Shown in pieces: positions 37,401-47,168 of a DNA stretch of 64,000 nucleotides. The stretch spans positions 62,001 through 126,000 of the forward strand of contig NZ_JAAKEG010000004.1 of assembly GCF_011039075.1 (NCBI RefSeq), in the 5' to 3' direction. This DNA is from Adlercreutzia sp. ZJ304 (GTDB lineage Bacteria > Actinomycetota > Coriobacteriia > Coriobacteriales > Eggerthellaceae). How positions within the stretch are numbered: the first letter of the stretch is position 1; the number at the start of each line of letters is the position of its first letter. The notes under the pieces were generated by a model. The model was not told where the DNA came from and ran no database searches. It saw only the letters and a list, made by a program, of their open reading frames with translations. The translations under genes were made by a program, and so were the position numbers.

Positions 37401-38600
37401 TTGAATGTTCTCGTTCTTAATGCAGGTTCATCTTCACTGAAATATCAGTTAGTGAATCTTGAAACCAGAACTGTTCTTGCAAAAGGGATATGTGAACGGG
37501 TTGGCTCTAAAGAGGCATTCCATAAACATGGGATAGACGATAACGAAGTTGTTATAGATACTGAAATGGCTGACCACGATCAGGCAATGTCGCTTGTTCT
37601 GGAAGCTTTGACCACCGGTCCTAATAAGGCTGTAAATTCGCTTGATGAGATTGATGCAATAGGGCATCGAGTTGTACAGGGTGGAAAATATTTTGACAGA
37701 TCAGTTCTAATTGACGATTACGTTATTGAGAAAATTGACGAATTAGCCGAGCTGGCTCCACTTCATAATAAAGCTGCTTTGATGGGAATAGAGGCGTGTC
37801 GCAATCATATGCCTGATAAACCTATGGTTGCTGTTTTTGATACATCTTATTTTCAAACATTGCAGCCAAAAACTTATATGTATCCAATTCCATACGAGCT
37901 TTATGAGAAATACGCTATCAGAAAATATGGAGCTCATGGCACATCGCATCGTTATCTTGCCGAGCGAGCTGCAGCATTAGTAGACGAGCCGTTGGTCGAT
38001 CTGAAGCTTATTACATGTCATCTTGGAAATGGGTGTTCTGTTTCAGCTATTGACCACGGCGTGGCTATAGATACTTCTATGGGTCTTACTCCCTTAGATG
38101 GTCTTATGATGGGCACTCGTTCAGGTGCAATTGACCCAGCAATTGTTACTTTCATCATGGAGCACGAAAATCTAACTGCTGCCGAAATGAACGATCTGTT
38201 GAATAAAAAATCAGGTCTTTTAGGTATATCTGGTATCTCAAACGACCTTCGTTCTGTTCGTACAGCATCGGAAGAAGGCAATGAGCGCGCACAACTAGCT
38301 TATGAGATGTACTCTAATTCGGTTAAGAAGTATATTGGGCAATATATTGCTGTAATGGGCGGTGTTGATATTATCGTGCTTAGTGCCGGTGTCGGTGAAA
38401 ATTGCGACAAGATGCGTCGTCTCATTTTCGCAGGTCTTCAACCTTTGGGAATAGTGCTCGATTTAGAGAAAAACAAGTTGCGTGGTGGAGAACGCAGAAT
38501 ATCTTCTGATGATTCTGCGGTAGATATTCTAGTTATCCCCACTGATGAAGAATATATGATTGCCCGCGATACATTCGATATCGTACACGAATGTATTTAA
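37401..38600 (+). CDS. ackA: Acetate kinase
   Basis: Makes ATP and acetate from acetyl phosphate. 399 aa; NAGSSSLKYQ at the N-terminus, GHRVVQGG, FDTSYFQT, HGTSHRY, and GAIDPAIVTF. TTG start, with ACGGAGG upstream. Convergent with pta rather than in the usual pta-ackA operon. The last dozen codons form the stem of a terminator hairpin. Confidence 0.97.
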   Translation: MNVLVLNAGSSSLKYQLVNLETRTVLAKGICERVGSKEAFHKHGIDDNEVVIDTEMADHDQAMSLVLEALTTGPNKAVNSLDEIDAIGHRVVQGGKYFDRSVLIDDYVIEKIDELAELAPLHNKAALMGIEACRNHMPDKPMVAVFDTSYFQTLQPKTYMYPIPYELYEKYAIRKYGAHGTSHRYLAERAAALVDEPLVDLKLITCHLGNGCSVSAIDHGVAIDTSMGLTPLDGLMMGTRSGAIDPAIVTFIMEHENLTAAEMNDLLNKKSGLLGISGISNDLRSVRTASEEGNERAQLAYEMYSNSVKKYIGQYIAVMGGVDIIVLSAGVGENCDKMRRLIFAGLQPLGIVLDLEKNKLRGGERRISSDDSAVDILVIPTDEEYMIARDTFDIVHECI

Positions 38601-38612
38601 CGCGGGCTTTTT
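38562..38612 (+). terminator. Intrinsic terminator formed partly by ackA codons
   Basis: GCCCGCG (38562-38568) plus ATACATTCG (38569-38577) pair with CGAATGTAT (38588-38596) and CGCGGGC (38601-38607), with TTAA bulged, followed by TTTTTC. The 5' arm and most of the inner stem lie inside the ackA reading frame. Confidence 0.85.
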
Positions 38613-38625
38613 CGGGCTTTTTCGG

Positions 38626-39618
38626 CTAGTTAATATTTTGTGCTTGTACGCAAGTAATGGCAGCTACGCCAAATATGTCTTCTGCGCTGCATCCTCTGGA
38701 TAAATCGTTAACGGGTGCAGCAATTCCCTGTGTTATAGGACCATACGCTTCTGCTTTGGCTAATCTTTGTACCAGTTTGTAGCCAATATTGCCAGCGTCT
38801 AGGTCTGGGAAAACAAGTACATTTGCTTTCCCTGCAACCTGCGATGCAGGGCATTTTGCAGACGCTACATCAGGGCAAAGCGCAGCATCTAATTGCAGTT
38901 CTCCATCGATAGCTTCATCTGGCGCAAGTTCTTTCGCTATGCGAGTAGCTTCTACCACTTTAGTTGCATCGTCGTTTTTGGCCGATCCGTATGTTGAATG
39001 TGAAAGCATTGCCACATATGGTTTTGCTCCAATAAGCGTTCTGAAAGATTTAGCAGAATTCACAGCAATATGAGCTAGACGCTCAGAGTCCGGCTGAACC
39101 TCTAAGCCGCAATCGGCAAATACAAACGTTCCGTTATTGCCGTAATTACAATCGGGAACAACCATGACAAAAAACGAACTAACCAATTTTGTCCCGGGTG
39201 CAGTCTTTAGAATCTGTAGGGAAGGGCGCAGTACATCTCCTGTAGAATGGCAGGCTCCGGCAACCATACCGTTTGCGCGATTGGTTTTTACAAGCATTAC
39301 ACCGAAATACAATACATCGCATATCAGCGTTTGCGCTTCTTCTATTGTCATGCCCTTGTGTTTGCGAAGTTCAAACAGTTCATTGGCTAACTCTTCTCGC
39401 AATTGCGATGTTTGCGGATCGATTAGATTTGCGCCTGTAAGGTTGTATTTGCTATTGGCTATTTCATCTGCATTGCCAAGTATTATAAGATCGGCAACAT
39501 TCTGATTAAGGAGTTGCTCGGCTGCTTTAAGAGTGCGTTCGTCGTTTCCCTCTGCAAGAACAATAGTTTGTTTGCGCGATTTGGCACGACTTACCATTTC
39601 GTCTAAAAATGTGCTCAT
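38626..39618 (-). CDS. pta: Phosphate acetyltransferase
   Basis: Converts acetyl-CoA and phosphate to acetyl phosphate. 330 aa, only the catalytic PTA_PTB domain: VLAEGNDERTLKA, GMVAGACHSTGDVLRP, MLSHSTYGSA, GELQLDAALCPDVA, NVLVFPDLDAGNIGYKL and GPITQGIAAPVNDLSRG. AAGGAG lies seven bases before the ATG. It faces ackA tail to tail; the two enzymes act in sequence. Confidence 0.97.
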   Translation of the reverse strand: MSTFLDEMVSRAKSRKQTIVLAEGNDERTLKAAEQLLNQNVADLIILGNADEIANSKYNLTGANLIDPQTSQLREELANELFELRKHKGMTIEEAQTLICDVLYFGVMLVKTNRANGMVAGACHSTGDVLRPSLQILKTAPGTKLVSSFFVMVVPDCNYGNNGTFVFADCGLEVQPDSERLAHIAVNSAKSFRTLIGAKPYVAMLSHSTYGSAKNDDATKVVEATRIAKELAPDEAIDGELQLDAALCPDVASAKCPASQVAGKANVLVFPDLDAGNIGYKLVQRLAKAEAYGPITQGIAAPVNDLSRGCSAEDIFGVAAITCVQAQNIN

Positions 39619-39796
39619 GTCTACTCCTTAAATTCGATTCTTACGAAATTCTAACTGCTGTTTGCTGTTCGGGTTGTTTGAGGTTGTGTGATGTGCCCTA
39701 TATCTACTTTGGGCGGGAATTTTAATAAGTAATGCGCCTAATGGTTCATTTCGCTAAAATATAACTATCTATAAATTGCATGAAAGGAAACAGCCC

Positions 39797-41050
39797 GTGA
39801 GCGTTTCGTACATCGATTTCAAAGACGTAGATATTTCGAAATATAAAGCAATAGTTGTTGGTAGCGGTTTTGCCGGCGCGGTCAGTGCGCGCCAGTTGGC
39901 TGAAAAATGTAATTGCAAAGTATTGGTTTTAGAAAAGCGTAGTCATATTGGCGGCAATATGTATGACGAATATGATGATGCGGGAATTCTTGTTCATCGC
40001 TATGGTCCGCATATTTTTCACACAAACGACTCGAAAGTGTTTAACTACTTGCGTCAATTTACGGGTTGGATTGGATACCAGCATCATGTGTTAGCCGACT
40101 GGTATGGCACATATATTCCGGTACCATTTAATAAAAATTCAATGGAAACAGTTTTTGGAGAAGAGCGTGCTGCGGAATTAATCCAAAAACTTATCGATGT
40201 ATTTGGAGACGAGCGTAAAGTAACCATAAACGAACTTCGTGAGCAGCGCGATCAGGATTTAGTCGAGATAGCCGATTTTGTATACAAAAACGTTTTTCTT
40301 TATTACACGCAAAAACAATGGGGTCAAACACCCGATCAGGTAGACCCATCTGTTACTGCGCGTGTTCCGGTTTTTATATCGAGAGATAACAGATACTTCC
40401 AAGATACTTACCAAGGAATGCCAGCTTCTGGATACACCGATCTTTTCGAAAAAATGCTGGATTTTGAGGGGATAGACATTTGCTTAAATACTGACGCTAC
40501 CAGTGTTTTCGAATTAGTGTTTCAGGGTGGAGAAGAGGATTCAGCCTTATCAGCTATCAAAGTTAAAGACGAGGTATTTACAGGTCCAATAGTATATTCT
40601 GGCCCTCTAGATGAACTTTTCTTGGGGCGCTTTGGTCGTCTTCCATACAGAAGTCTCAATTTTGTGTATGAAACTTTTGATGAGGAATACAAGTTTCCCT
40701 GTGGAACTGTTAACTATACGGTTTCGCAAGACTACACCCGCATAACCGAGTTTAAGCATCTAACGGGTCAAACGGCTCCGAATACAACAATAATGAAAGA
40801 GTATTCTTGCGAATATACCGATCCGGAAACGCAAATTCCTTATTATGCAATTATTAATGAAGAGAATAATGCTCACTATCAGCGCTATCGCAAAATGACC
40901 GAAAGTCTTTCGAACTTTTTCCCGCTTGGGCGCTTGGCAGAATATCGGTACTACAACATGGATAAAATCATAGGACTTGCATTAGAGCTTTCCGAAGAAA
41001 TTGCTGCAAAAATGGACAATGGCGACTTTAATGCAAAGGAATCTGTCTGA
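39797..41050 (+). CDS. glf: UDP-galactopyranose mutase
   Basis: A flavoenzyme making UDP-galactofuranose for cell-surface glycans. 417 aa from GTG 39797: FAD-binding VVGSGFAGAVSARQLAE, NMYDEYDDAGILVHRYGPHIFHTN (substrate flap), TQKQWGQTPDQVDPSVTARVP, and C-terminal GRLAEYRYYNMDKII. The GTG is chosen for GAAAGGA eight bases before; an in-frame TTG at 39776 lacks one. Followed without a gap by a glycosyltransferase. Confidence 0.95.
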   Translation: MSVSYIDFKDVDISKYKAIVVGSGFAGAVSARQLAEKCNCKVLVLEKRSHIGGNMYDEYDDAGILVHRYGPHIFHTNDSKVFNYLRQFTGWIGYQHHVLADWYGTYIPVPFNKNSMETVFGEERAAELIQKLIDVFGDERKVTINELREQRDQDLVEIADFVYKNVFLYYTQKQWGQTPDQVDPSVTARVPVFISRDNRYFQDTYQGMPASGYTDLFEKMLDFEGIDICLNTDATSVFELVFQGGEEDSALSAIKVKDEVFTGPIVYSGPLDELFLGRFGRLPYRSLNFVYETFDEEYKFPCGTVNYTVSQDYTRITEFKHLTGQTAPNTTIMKEYSCEYTDPETQIPYYAIINEENNAHYQRYRKMTESLSNFFPLGRLAEYRYYNMDKIIGLALELSEEIAAKMDNGDFNAKESV

Positions 41051-42066
41051 TGAGGACGATTACCTTTGCGGTACCGTGCTATAACTCTGCGGAGTATATG
41101 GACAAGTGTATAGAGTCTCTTTTAGATTGTGGCGAAGATATAGAGATCATCATAGTAAATGATGGTTCAACTGATAATACAGCTGAAAAAGCTGATGCGT
41201 GGCATCAGAAATACCCCGATATTATTCGCGCTATACACAAAGAGAACGGTGGGCATGGCTCGGCGGTTAATACTGGTCTTGCAAATGCTAAGGGGCTATA
41301 TTACAAGGTCGTAGATTCTGATGATTGGCTAGATGCTAAATCTATGGGCGACATAATGACCTACCTTCGCAAACAAAGCGAAGTTGCCACCCCAACCGAT
41401 TTGGTTATAGCAAATTATGTATACGAGAAAGTGTTTGAGAACACTCGGACAGAGATCCGCTACAACAATGTATTTCCAGAGAATCGCGTATTTACTTGGT
41501 CTGATGTGGGCTCATTTAATCACTCGCAGTATTTACTTATGCATTCTGTAATCTACAGAACAGATCTTCTTCTTGATATAAATTTACAACTTCCCGAGCA
41601 TTGTTTTTATGTTGACAATATTTTCGTGTATGTACCACTACCGCATGTTCGCAGTATGTATTACATAGATACGCCAATGTATCGATATTTCATAGGTCGA
41701 GAAGGTCAGTCGGTCAATGAATCTGTAATGATGAATCGCATAGATCAGCATTTGCGTGTTGTACGTGAAATGATTGACGATGTAGATGTAATGTCGCTTG
41801 AACCTAGGCGACTTCGCAAGTATATGGAAAGCTATCTCTCTATGATGATGTGTATTGCGTCTGTTTTTTTGCGAATGCGCAATACACAAGAAGACGATAG
41901 GAAGCTAGCCGATATTTGGGAATACCTAAAACGGAAAGACCAGTCTCTGTACAGGCGTATACGTAGCAATGTGCTAAATCTTGGTACAAACATTCCAACG
42001 GAATTGGGTAGAAAAGTTGGTCTTGGTGGATACCATTTAGCTCAGCGTATATTCCACTTTAATTGA
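41050..42066 (+). CDS. Family 2 glycosyltransferase
   Basis: 338 aa, GT-A fold: VPCYNSAEYMDKCIESL, sugar-nucleotide motif VNDGSTDNTAEKA and the metal-binding DSDDW. Its ATG overlaps the glf stop (ATGA), so it probably uses the UDP-galactofuranose made by that enzyme; that substrate is inferred from position only. No membrane span is obvious. Convergent with dinB, ten bases away. Confidence 0.88.
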   Translation: MRTITFAVPCYNSAEYMDKCIESLLDCGEDIEIIIVNDGSTDNTAEKADAWHQKYPDIIRAIHKENGGHGSAVNTGLANAKGLYYKVVDSDDWLDAKSMGDIMTYLRKQSEVATPTDLVIANYVYEKVFENTRTEIRYNNVFPENRVFTWSDVGSFNHSQYLLMHSVIYRTDLLLDINLQLPEHCFYVDNIFVYVPLPHVRSMYYIDTPMYRYFIGREGQSVNESVMMNRIDQHLRVVREMIDDVDVMSLEPRRLRKYMESYLSMMMCIASVFLRMRNTQEDDRKLADIWEYLKRKDQSLYRRIRSNVLNLGTNIPTELGRKVGLGGYHLAQRIFHFN

Positions 42067-42076
42067 TTTGACTAGG

Positions 42077-43348
42077 CTACTTATAGTCGGCGGGATTTTT
42101 TGAAGACGTACCGGTGGTTTTCTCTTCGTTGAGTATTTCATGCCCGAACCGTACAGCTTTTTCGCCGAACCTGTTTTTTAGATTATCTGTAGCATTGGAA
42201 AGGCTGCGATGTTTTTCGTATAGGCTTTTGTCGGATTCATTTTCTTCCGGAAAGAGAGAATCTTGCACAACTTCGTTTTCGTTGAATTTTGATATTCCAA
42301 CACCAACGAGGCGTACATGCATTCCCTCTTCCCAAACGCTTTTCAAAAGATCTAGCAATACCGGGATTAATACCGCATCATTGTCGGTTGGGTGTGTAAG
42401 TTGAGTTTGTATCGTATGTGTTTCCATGTTGCTGAAGCGAATTCGCAATGTGATAGTGCGTCCGCGTAAGTTTTTAAGGCGCAGTCTGCGAGCGACTTGC
42501 GTTGTAAGAGTAGATAATGCCGATTTAAGTTCGGTGTATGTACTTATATCTTCGGCAAAAGTTATTTCTTTAGAAATCGATTTAACTTCATCGTGCGTAT
42601 CAATATCAGAATCGTTTAAGCCAAGCGCGCGCATGCGCATCATTTCGGCATTTTTGCCAAATATACTTGTTAATAGCACCTCGCTGGCTTCAGCAAAATC
42701 TTTCAGCGTGTTTACCCCGGCAGCTTTTAGTCTTTTTTCAGCAGATGGTCCTATACCGCTCATAGTGCGTATTGGTAGCGGATCTAAAAATATACGTTCG
42801 CTTCCGGGATAAACTACAGTTAAACCGTGCGGTTTGTCCATATCGGATGCAATCTTGGCTATCGATTTTGAAGTGCCTACACCAATAGAACAGGTAATGC
42901 CGAGTGCATCTACTCGCTTTATTATTCGCTTGGCTATATTAACTGGATGCTCCTTGTTTACTCTTGTAGGCGACACATCCATAAACGCTTCATCTATAGA
43001 TACTTGCTGAACTAAAAGCGTTTCATCGCGCAGGATGGCCATTACTTGACTGGACAGTTTTTTATATCTGTCGAAATGACCGTGTGTCCATATGGCATCA
43101 GGGCATAATCTTTCTGCTATGGCGGCGGGCATTGCGCTGCGTACCCCATACGCTCGGGCTTCGTAAGAGCACGTGGAAACCACACCGCGTGATGATGCTT
43201 TGCCACCAACTATTACAGGCTTGCCTCGCCATTCGGGGTGATCTAACTGCTCGACGCTGGCAAAAAAGGCATCTAAGTCTACCAGCAGGATTGCTGGGGC
43301 TTTCCATTCGGGAAGTAAGCCTGAATCTATCTGCTCTTTAGCGCTCAC
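42077..43348 (-). CDS. dinB: DNA polymerase IV (Y-family)
   Basis: A translesion polymerase of 423 aa. Catalytic LVDLDAFFASVEQLDHPEW, SYEARAYGVRSAMP, SIDEAFMDVSPT (DE metal ligands), GVGTSKSIAKIASDMDKP, a helix-hairpin-helix (MSGIGPSAEKRLKAAGV) and a little-finger domain. It lacks an obvious beta-clamp peptide QLxLF; DSLFPEE near the tail is a candidate. GTG start inside the last codons of degV (11-nt overlap). No LexA box was found upstream of degV. Confidence 0.94.
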   Translation of the reverse strand: MSAKEQIDSGLLPEWKAPAILLVDLDAFFASVEQLDHPEWRGKPVIVGGKASSRGVVSTCSYEARAYGVRSAMPAAIAERLCPDAIWTHGHFDRYKKLSSQVMAILRDETLLVQQVSIDEAFMDVSPTRVNKEHPVNIAKRIIKRVDALGITCSIGVGTSKSIAKIASDMDKPHGLTVVYPGSERIFLDPLPIRTMSGIGPSAEKRLKAAGVNTLKDFAEASEVLLTSIFGKNAEMMRMRALGLNDSDIDTHDEVKSISKEITFAEDISTYTELKSALSTLTTQVARRLRLKNLRGRTITLRIRFSNMETHTIQTQLTHPTDNDAVLIPVLLDLLKSVWEEGMHVRLVGVGISKFNENEVVQDSLFPEENESDKSLYEKHRSLSNATDNLKNRFGEKAVRFGHEILNEEKTTGTSSKNPADYK

Positions 43349-44210
43349 AAGCTAAGAAAAAGAGAGCCAAAGTTCCCGGACCAGAGTGTGCGCCAATAAC
43401 TGGGTCAACGTAATTTATTGTTATGTCGGTAACGCCGAAGCGCTCACGTACAAGATTTGCTACATACTCTGCATCTTCTATGCAGTCTCCATGCGTAATA
43501 AATACTTTCTGATCTTCTATCGGATGGTTGGCTGTTTGCTCCATATGATCTACTAAGGCGTTTAAAGACTTGCGCCGTCCGCGAACTTTTTCGAGAGGAA
43601 TTAAGTGACCTTCGTTATCCATATGCATGACAGGTTTTATATTCAATAGCGTTCCTGCCCAAGCGCTAGTTCTCGAGACGCGCCCGCCGCGGAAAAGAAA
43701 CATTAAATCATCCACAGTAAACCAATGTGCTAAATGAAGTTTGTTTTCCTCTAACCAGTCGCGCACCTCATCGATAGATTTCCCTTGTCGTCTAAGCTGT
43801 ACGGCATACCAAACTAGCAAACCTTCACCACATGATGCTGCAAGCGTATCTACTGTGTATATCTTTCTATCAGGGTAGTCAGGAGCAAGGGCGCGGCTAA
43901 GAAGATCTACCGCTTCGTATGTTCCTGAAAGCCCACTTGAAAAGCCGATGTAGAGAATATCTTGCCCTGCATCTAATACTTGGCGCATTGTTTCTTCAGC
44001 ATCAGTTAAATTTGGAAGGCTGGTCGTTATAATTTTGCCTTCGCGCATCATGGTATAAAACTGCTTCAAATCAGTTTTTTCACCCTTTAAATAACTTTGA
44101 TACTGTGTGCCGTCTACCATAAAAGTAAGAGGTAAAATATGAAGTCCGAAATCTTCTATCATATCTTCGGGTAGGTTACAGCTAGAATCAGTGATAATAT
44201 CGAAGCTCAT
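43338..44210 (-). CDS. DegV-family fatty-acid-binding protein
   Basis: 290 aa. FDIITDSSCNLPEDM at the N-terminus, then TSLPN, DILYIGFSSGLSGTYEA, and VDPVIGAHSGPGTLALFF at the C-terminus. DegV/FakB proteins present fatty acids to a kinase (FakA) for phospholipid synthesis; no fakA is in the window. TAGGAGC precedes the ATG. Overlaps dinB by 11 nt. Confidence 0.93.
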   Translation of the reverse strand: MSFDIITDSSCNLPEDMIEDFGLHILPLTFMVDGTQYQSYLKGEKTDLKQFYTMMREGKIITTSLPNLTDAEETMRQVLDAGQDILYIGFSSGLSGTYEAVDLLSRALAPDYPDRKIYTVDTLAASCGEGLLVWYAVQLRRQGKSIDEVRDWLEENKLHLAHWFTVDDLMFLFRGGRVSRTSAWAGTLLNIKPVMHMDNEGHLIPLEKVRGRRKSLNALVDHMEQTANHPIEDQKVFITHGDCIEDAEYVANLVRERFGVTDITINYVDPVIGAHSGPGTLALFFLACER

Positions 44211-44286
44211 GTTTGCTCCTATCTAGTAGTACCTGAGTTCATGTAATTCTACTCCTTGGTTGGTGGAACAAGCGTGTGGCTTTTAA

Positions 44287-44292
44287 TATAAT
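44287..44292 (+). promoter_or_regulatory. -10 box (TATAAT) for ileS
   Basis: A perfect TATAAT 38 nt before the chosen ileS start. The short leader leaves no room for a T-box riboswitch, and none was recognised. Confidence 0.6.
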
Positions 44293-44330
44293 CTTTTAGT
44301 TTGATGAATTGTAAAGAAAGGCTCTACAAG

Positions 44331-47165
44331 ATGGCTGATTATAAAGACACCATGATCTTGCCAAAGACCGATTTCCCTATGAGGGGCAATCTTCCCACGA
44401 ACGAGCCGAAGCGCTTGGAGAAGTGGCAGGAGATGGATCTTTATAGGAAGATCCTTGAGAAAAATCGCGATGGAAAACCTTTTGTGCTGCACGATGGTCC
44501 ACCATATGCAAACGGACCTATTCATATTGGTCATGCTTTCAATAAGATATTGAAAGATTTTGTTGTGAAAAGCCATGCGCAGCGTGGCTATTTCACGCCG
44601 TATGTTCCCGGGTGGGATTGTCATGGACAGCCGATTGAACATATGGTGGAGAAGACTCTTGGCGCGAAGAAAATGGCTGAAACTTCTCAGCCAGAACTTC
44701 GACAAAAATGCCGCGACTGGGCAACTGAATATGTAAGCATTCAGCGCGAAGGATTTAAGCGCTTGGGCGTAAATGCCGATTGGGATAATCCTTACTTAAC
44801 ATACACTCCCGATTACGAAGCTGGCAACGTAGAGCTTTTTAAGAAAATGTATCTGGATGGGTCTATTTATCGCGGACGTAAGCCAATACATTGGTGCATG
44901 CGCTGTCATACTGCTTTGGCTGAGGCTGAAATTGAGTACGGTGATGAAAGTTCACCTTCTATATATGTGAAATTTAAGCTAGATGCTATGCCCGGTGTCT
45001 TCGAAGCTGCAGGTGCCGATGGCGATGCATACATGCTTATATGGACAACTACACCATGGACTCTTCCCGCTAACACAGCTGTATCTTTAGCGCCCGATGC
45101 GGCGTATGTTATGGTGCAGGTTGCAGGTTCAAATATGATAATGGCTGAAGAACTTGTAGAGCAAGTTGCTCAAGCAGCCGATTGGCAAGATTATTCGCTT
45201 GTGGCAGATGCATCGGGTGAACCTGTGCGAATACCGGGGAAACAACTTTGTGGGGTTTCGTATACGTGCCCTGTACGAAACGACTTAAAAGGTAGCGTTA
45301 TTTATGGCGATCATGTTACTTTAGATACTGGTACAGGCGCTGTTCATACAGCTCCGGGGCATGGTCAAGATGACTATTTGGTTGCGCTTGAATTTGATAT
45401 ACCGCTGCTTATGCCCGTTGATGATAACGGAGTGTTAACAGATGAGGCTGGACCATTTTCTGGTTTGAATGTTAACGATGCAAACCCGAAAATTATTGAG
45501 TGGTTGCGCGAGCAGGGCACCCTTGTTGCCGAGCAGACAATAAGTCACTCCTATCCACATTGTTGGCGTTGTCACGAACCTGTTATTTTCCGCGCTACAG
45601 ATCAGTGGTTTGTTTCTATGGATAAAAATTCGCTGCGGGAAAATGCGCTAAATGTAATAAACAATGAAGTGCGTTGGATTCCTGAATGGGCTTCGCGACG
45701 CATAGGTGCTATGGTGTCCGATCGCCCCGATTGGTGCATTTCGCGTCAGCGTTCTTGGGGTGTGCCAATTCCTGTATTTAAGTGTGGAAAATGCGGCTCT
45801 ACTATTGCTAACGAAGCAACATTTGATGCTGTTATAGAGCTTTTCCGTACCGAGGGTTCGGATGCGTGGTTTACTAAAGATCCGAAAGAGTACTTACCTC
45901 GTGGGACAAAATGCGAAAAGTGCGGTTGCGCTGATGTAGTTCCCGAAAAAGACATTTTGGATGTTTGGTGGGAATCTGGAGTGTCTCATACCAGTGTATT
46001 GAAGCATCGCTGTGATGAAGGACTGCGTTTCCCGGCTGACATGTATCTTGAAGGTTCTGACCAGCACCGTGGTTGGTTCCAGTCGTCTCTTCTAACTAGT
46101 ATGGGAGCATATGGAGTTGCGCCTTATAAATCGGTTATGCACTGTGGGTTTACAGTAGATGCCGAGGGCAGGAAGATGTCAAAGTCGCTTGGAAATGGAA
46201 TTGACCCTGCTGACATAATGAAAAAATCTGGTGCCGATGTACTGCGCCTGTGGGTTGCCAGCGTAGACTATTCTCAGGACGTAAGTATTTCCGATGAAAT
46301 TTTGCAGCGCACATCCGATGCATACAGGCGCATTCGCAATACATTCCGCTTCCTCTTGGGAAGTTTGGATGATTTTGACGATGAAAACAACGCTGTGCGC
46401 ACTTGGGATGAACTTGAACCTTTAGATAAATGGATGCATGTGCGTACATTACAGTTGCTGCAAGACGTTACTAGCGCTTATGAAGAATATAAGTTCCACT
46501 ATGTTTATCGCGCCATCTACGATTTTATTGTAAACGATCTTTCTGCGGTTTATATGGATGCTGTCAAAGACAGGCTGTATTCGGAAGCGATTAATTCGCT
46601 GCGCCGCAGGGCAGCCCAAACCGTTTTAATGAACGTGCTAGAGGTACTAGTGCGAATATTAGCGCCTATTCTTTCGTTTACGGCAGATGAAGTGTGGGAG
46701 TGCTATCCGCCGGCAATTCGTAATAAGCAAGGTCGCGTTGAAAGCGTGCAACTTGCCGGGTGGCCTCAATCTTGCGACTTTGTACCGCAAATGCCAGAAG
46801 GCGCAAAAGCTGCAATACAATCAGATTTCGATGTGCTTTTAGAAATACGCGATGCAGTAACAAAAGCTTTGGAAGCGGCACGCAACGATGGCGAAATAAA
46901 AAAGAGTCAAGAAGCTGATGTTGTGGTCAGCGCACCACAAGAAGTGATTGATGTTGCTTCGAAATACACAGAGCAAATGTTCCAAGAGATGTTAATTGTG
47001 GCAACTATTGAGTTCCAGAAATCAGATGAACTAGTAGCAAAAGTTAGCCATACTAGCCTTCCAATGTGTGAGAGATGCTGGAATTATCGCGAGCTTGACA
47101 AGAATGCTAACCACTCTGATGTATGTAAGCGTTGTGAAGATGTGTTAGAGAAAATGGAAAGCTAA
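44331..47165 (+). CDS. ileS: Isoleucyl-tRNA synthetase
   Basis: 944 aa. HIGH motif as HIGH (65-68), editing CP1 region (WTTTPWTLPANTA), the WWESG and DQHRGWFQSS motifs, KMSKS near 615, and a C-terminal zinc finger (CERCWNY...CKRCE), as in type 1 bacterial IleRS. Start ATG 44331 follows AAGAAAGG; in-frame ATGs at 44301 and 44304 would extend it by about ten residues. Followed three bases later by lspA. Confidence 0.97.
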   Translation: MADYKDTMILPKTDFPMRGNLPTNEPKRLEKWQEMDLYRKILEKNRDGKPFVLHDGPPYANGPIHIGHAFNKILKDFVVKSHAQRGYFTPYVPGWDCHGQPIEHMVEKTLGAKKMAETSQPELRQKCRDWATEYVSIQREGFKRLGVNADWDNPYLTYTPDYEAGNVELFKKMYLDGSIYRGRKPIHWCMRCHTALAEAEIEYGDESSPSIYVKFKLDAMPGVFEAAGADGDAYMLIWTTTPWTLPANTAVSLAPDAAYVMVQVAGSNMIMAEELVEQVAQAADWQDYSLVADASGEPVRIPGKQLCGVSYTCPVRNDLKGSVIYGDHVTLDTGTGAVHTAPGHGQDDYLVALEFDIPLLMPVDDNGVLTDEAGPFSGLNVNDANPKIIEWLREQGTLVAEQTISHSYPHCWRCHEPVIFRATDQWFVSMDKNSLRENALNVINNEVRWIPEWASRRIGAMVSDRPDWCISRQRSWGVPIPVFKCGKCGSTIANEATFDAVIELFRTEGSDAWFTKDPKEYLPRGTKCEKCGCADVVPEKDILDVWWESGVSHTSVLKHRCDEGLRFPADMYLEGSDQHRGWFQSSLLTSMGAYGVAPYKSVMHCGFTVDAEGRKMSKSLGNGIDPADIMKKSGADVLRLWVASVDYSQDVSISDEILQRTSDAYRRIRNTFRFLLGSLDDFDDENNAVRTWDELEPLDKWMHVRTLQLLQDVTSAYEEYKFHYVYRAIYDFIVNDLSAVYMDAVKDRLYSEAINSLRRRAAQTVLMNVLEVLVRILAPILSFTADEVWECYPPAIRNKQGRVESVQLAGWPQSCDFVPQMPEGAKAAIQSDFDVLLEIRDAVTKALEAARNDGEIKKSQEADVVVSAPQEVIDVASKYTEQMFQEMLIVATIEFQKSDELVAKVSHTSLPMCERCWNYRELDKNANHSDVCKRCEDVLEKMES

Positions 47166-47168
47166 TAG

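Noticed and set aside
44210-44331. T-box riboswitch before ileS
   Set aside because: GGTTGGTGGAAC looked like a T-box fragment, but it lies upstream of the -10 and the leader is too short for the specifier and antiterminator stems.
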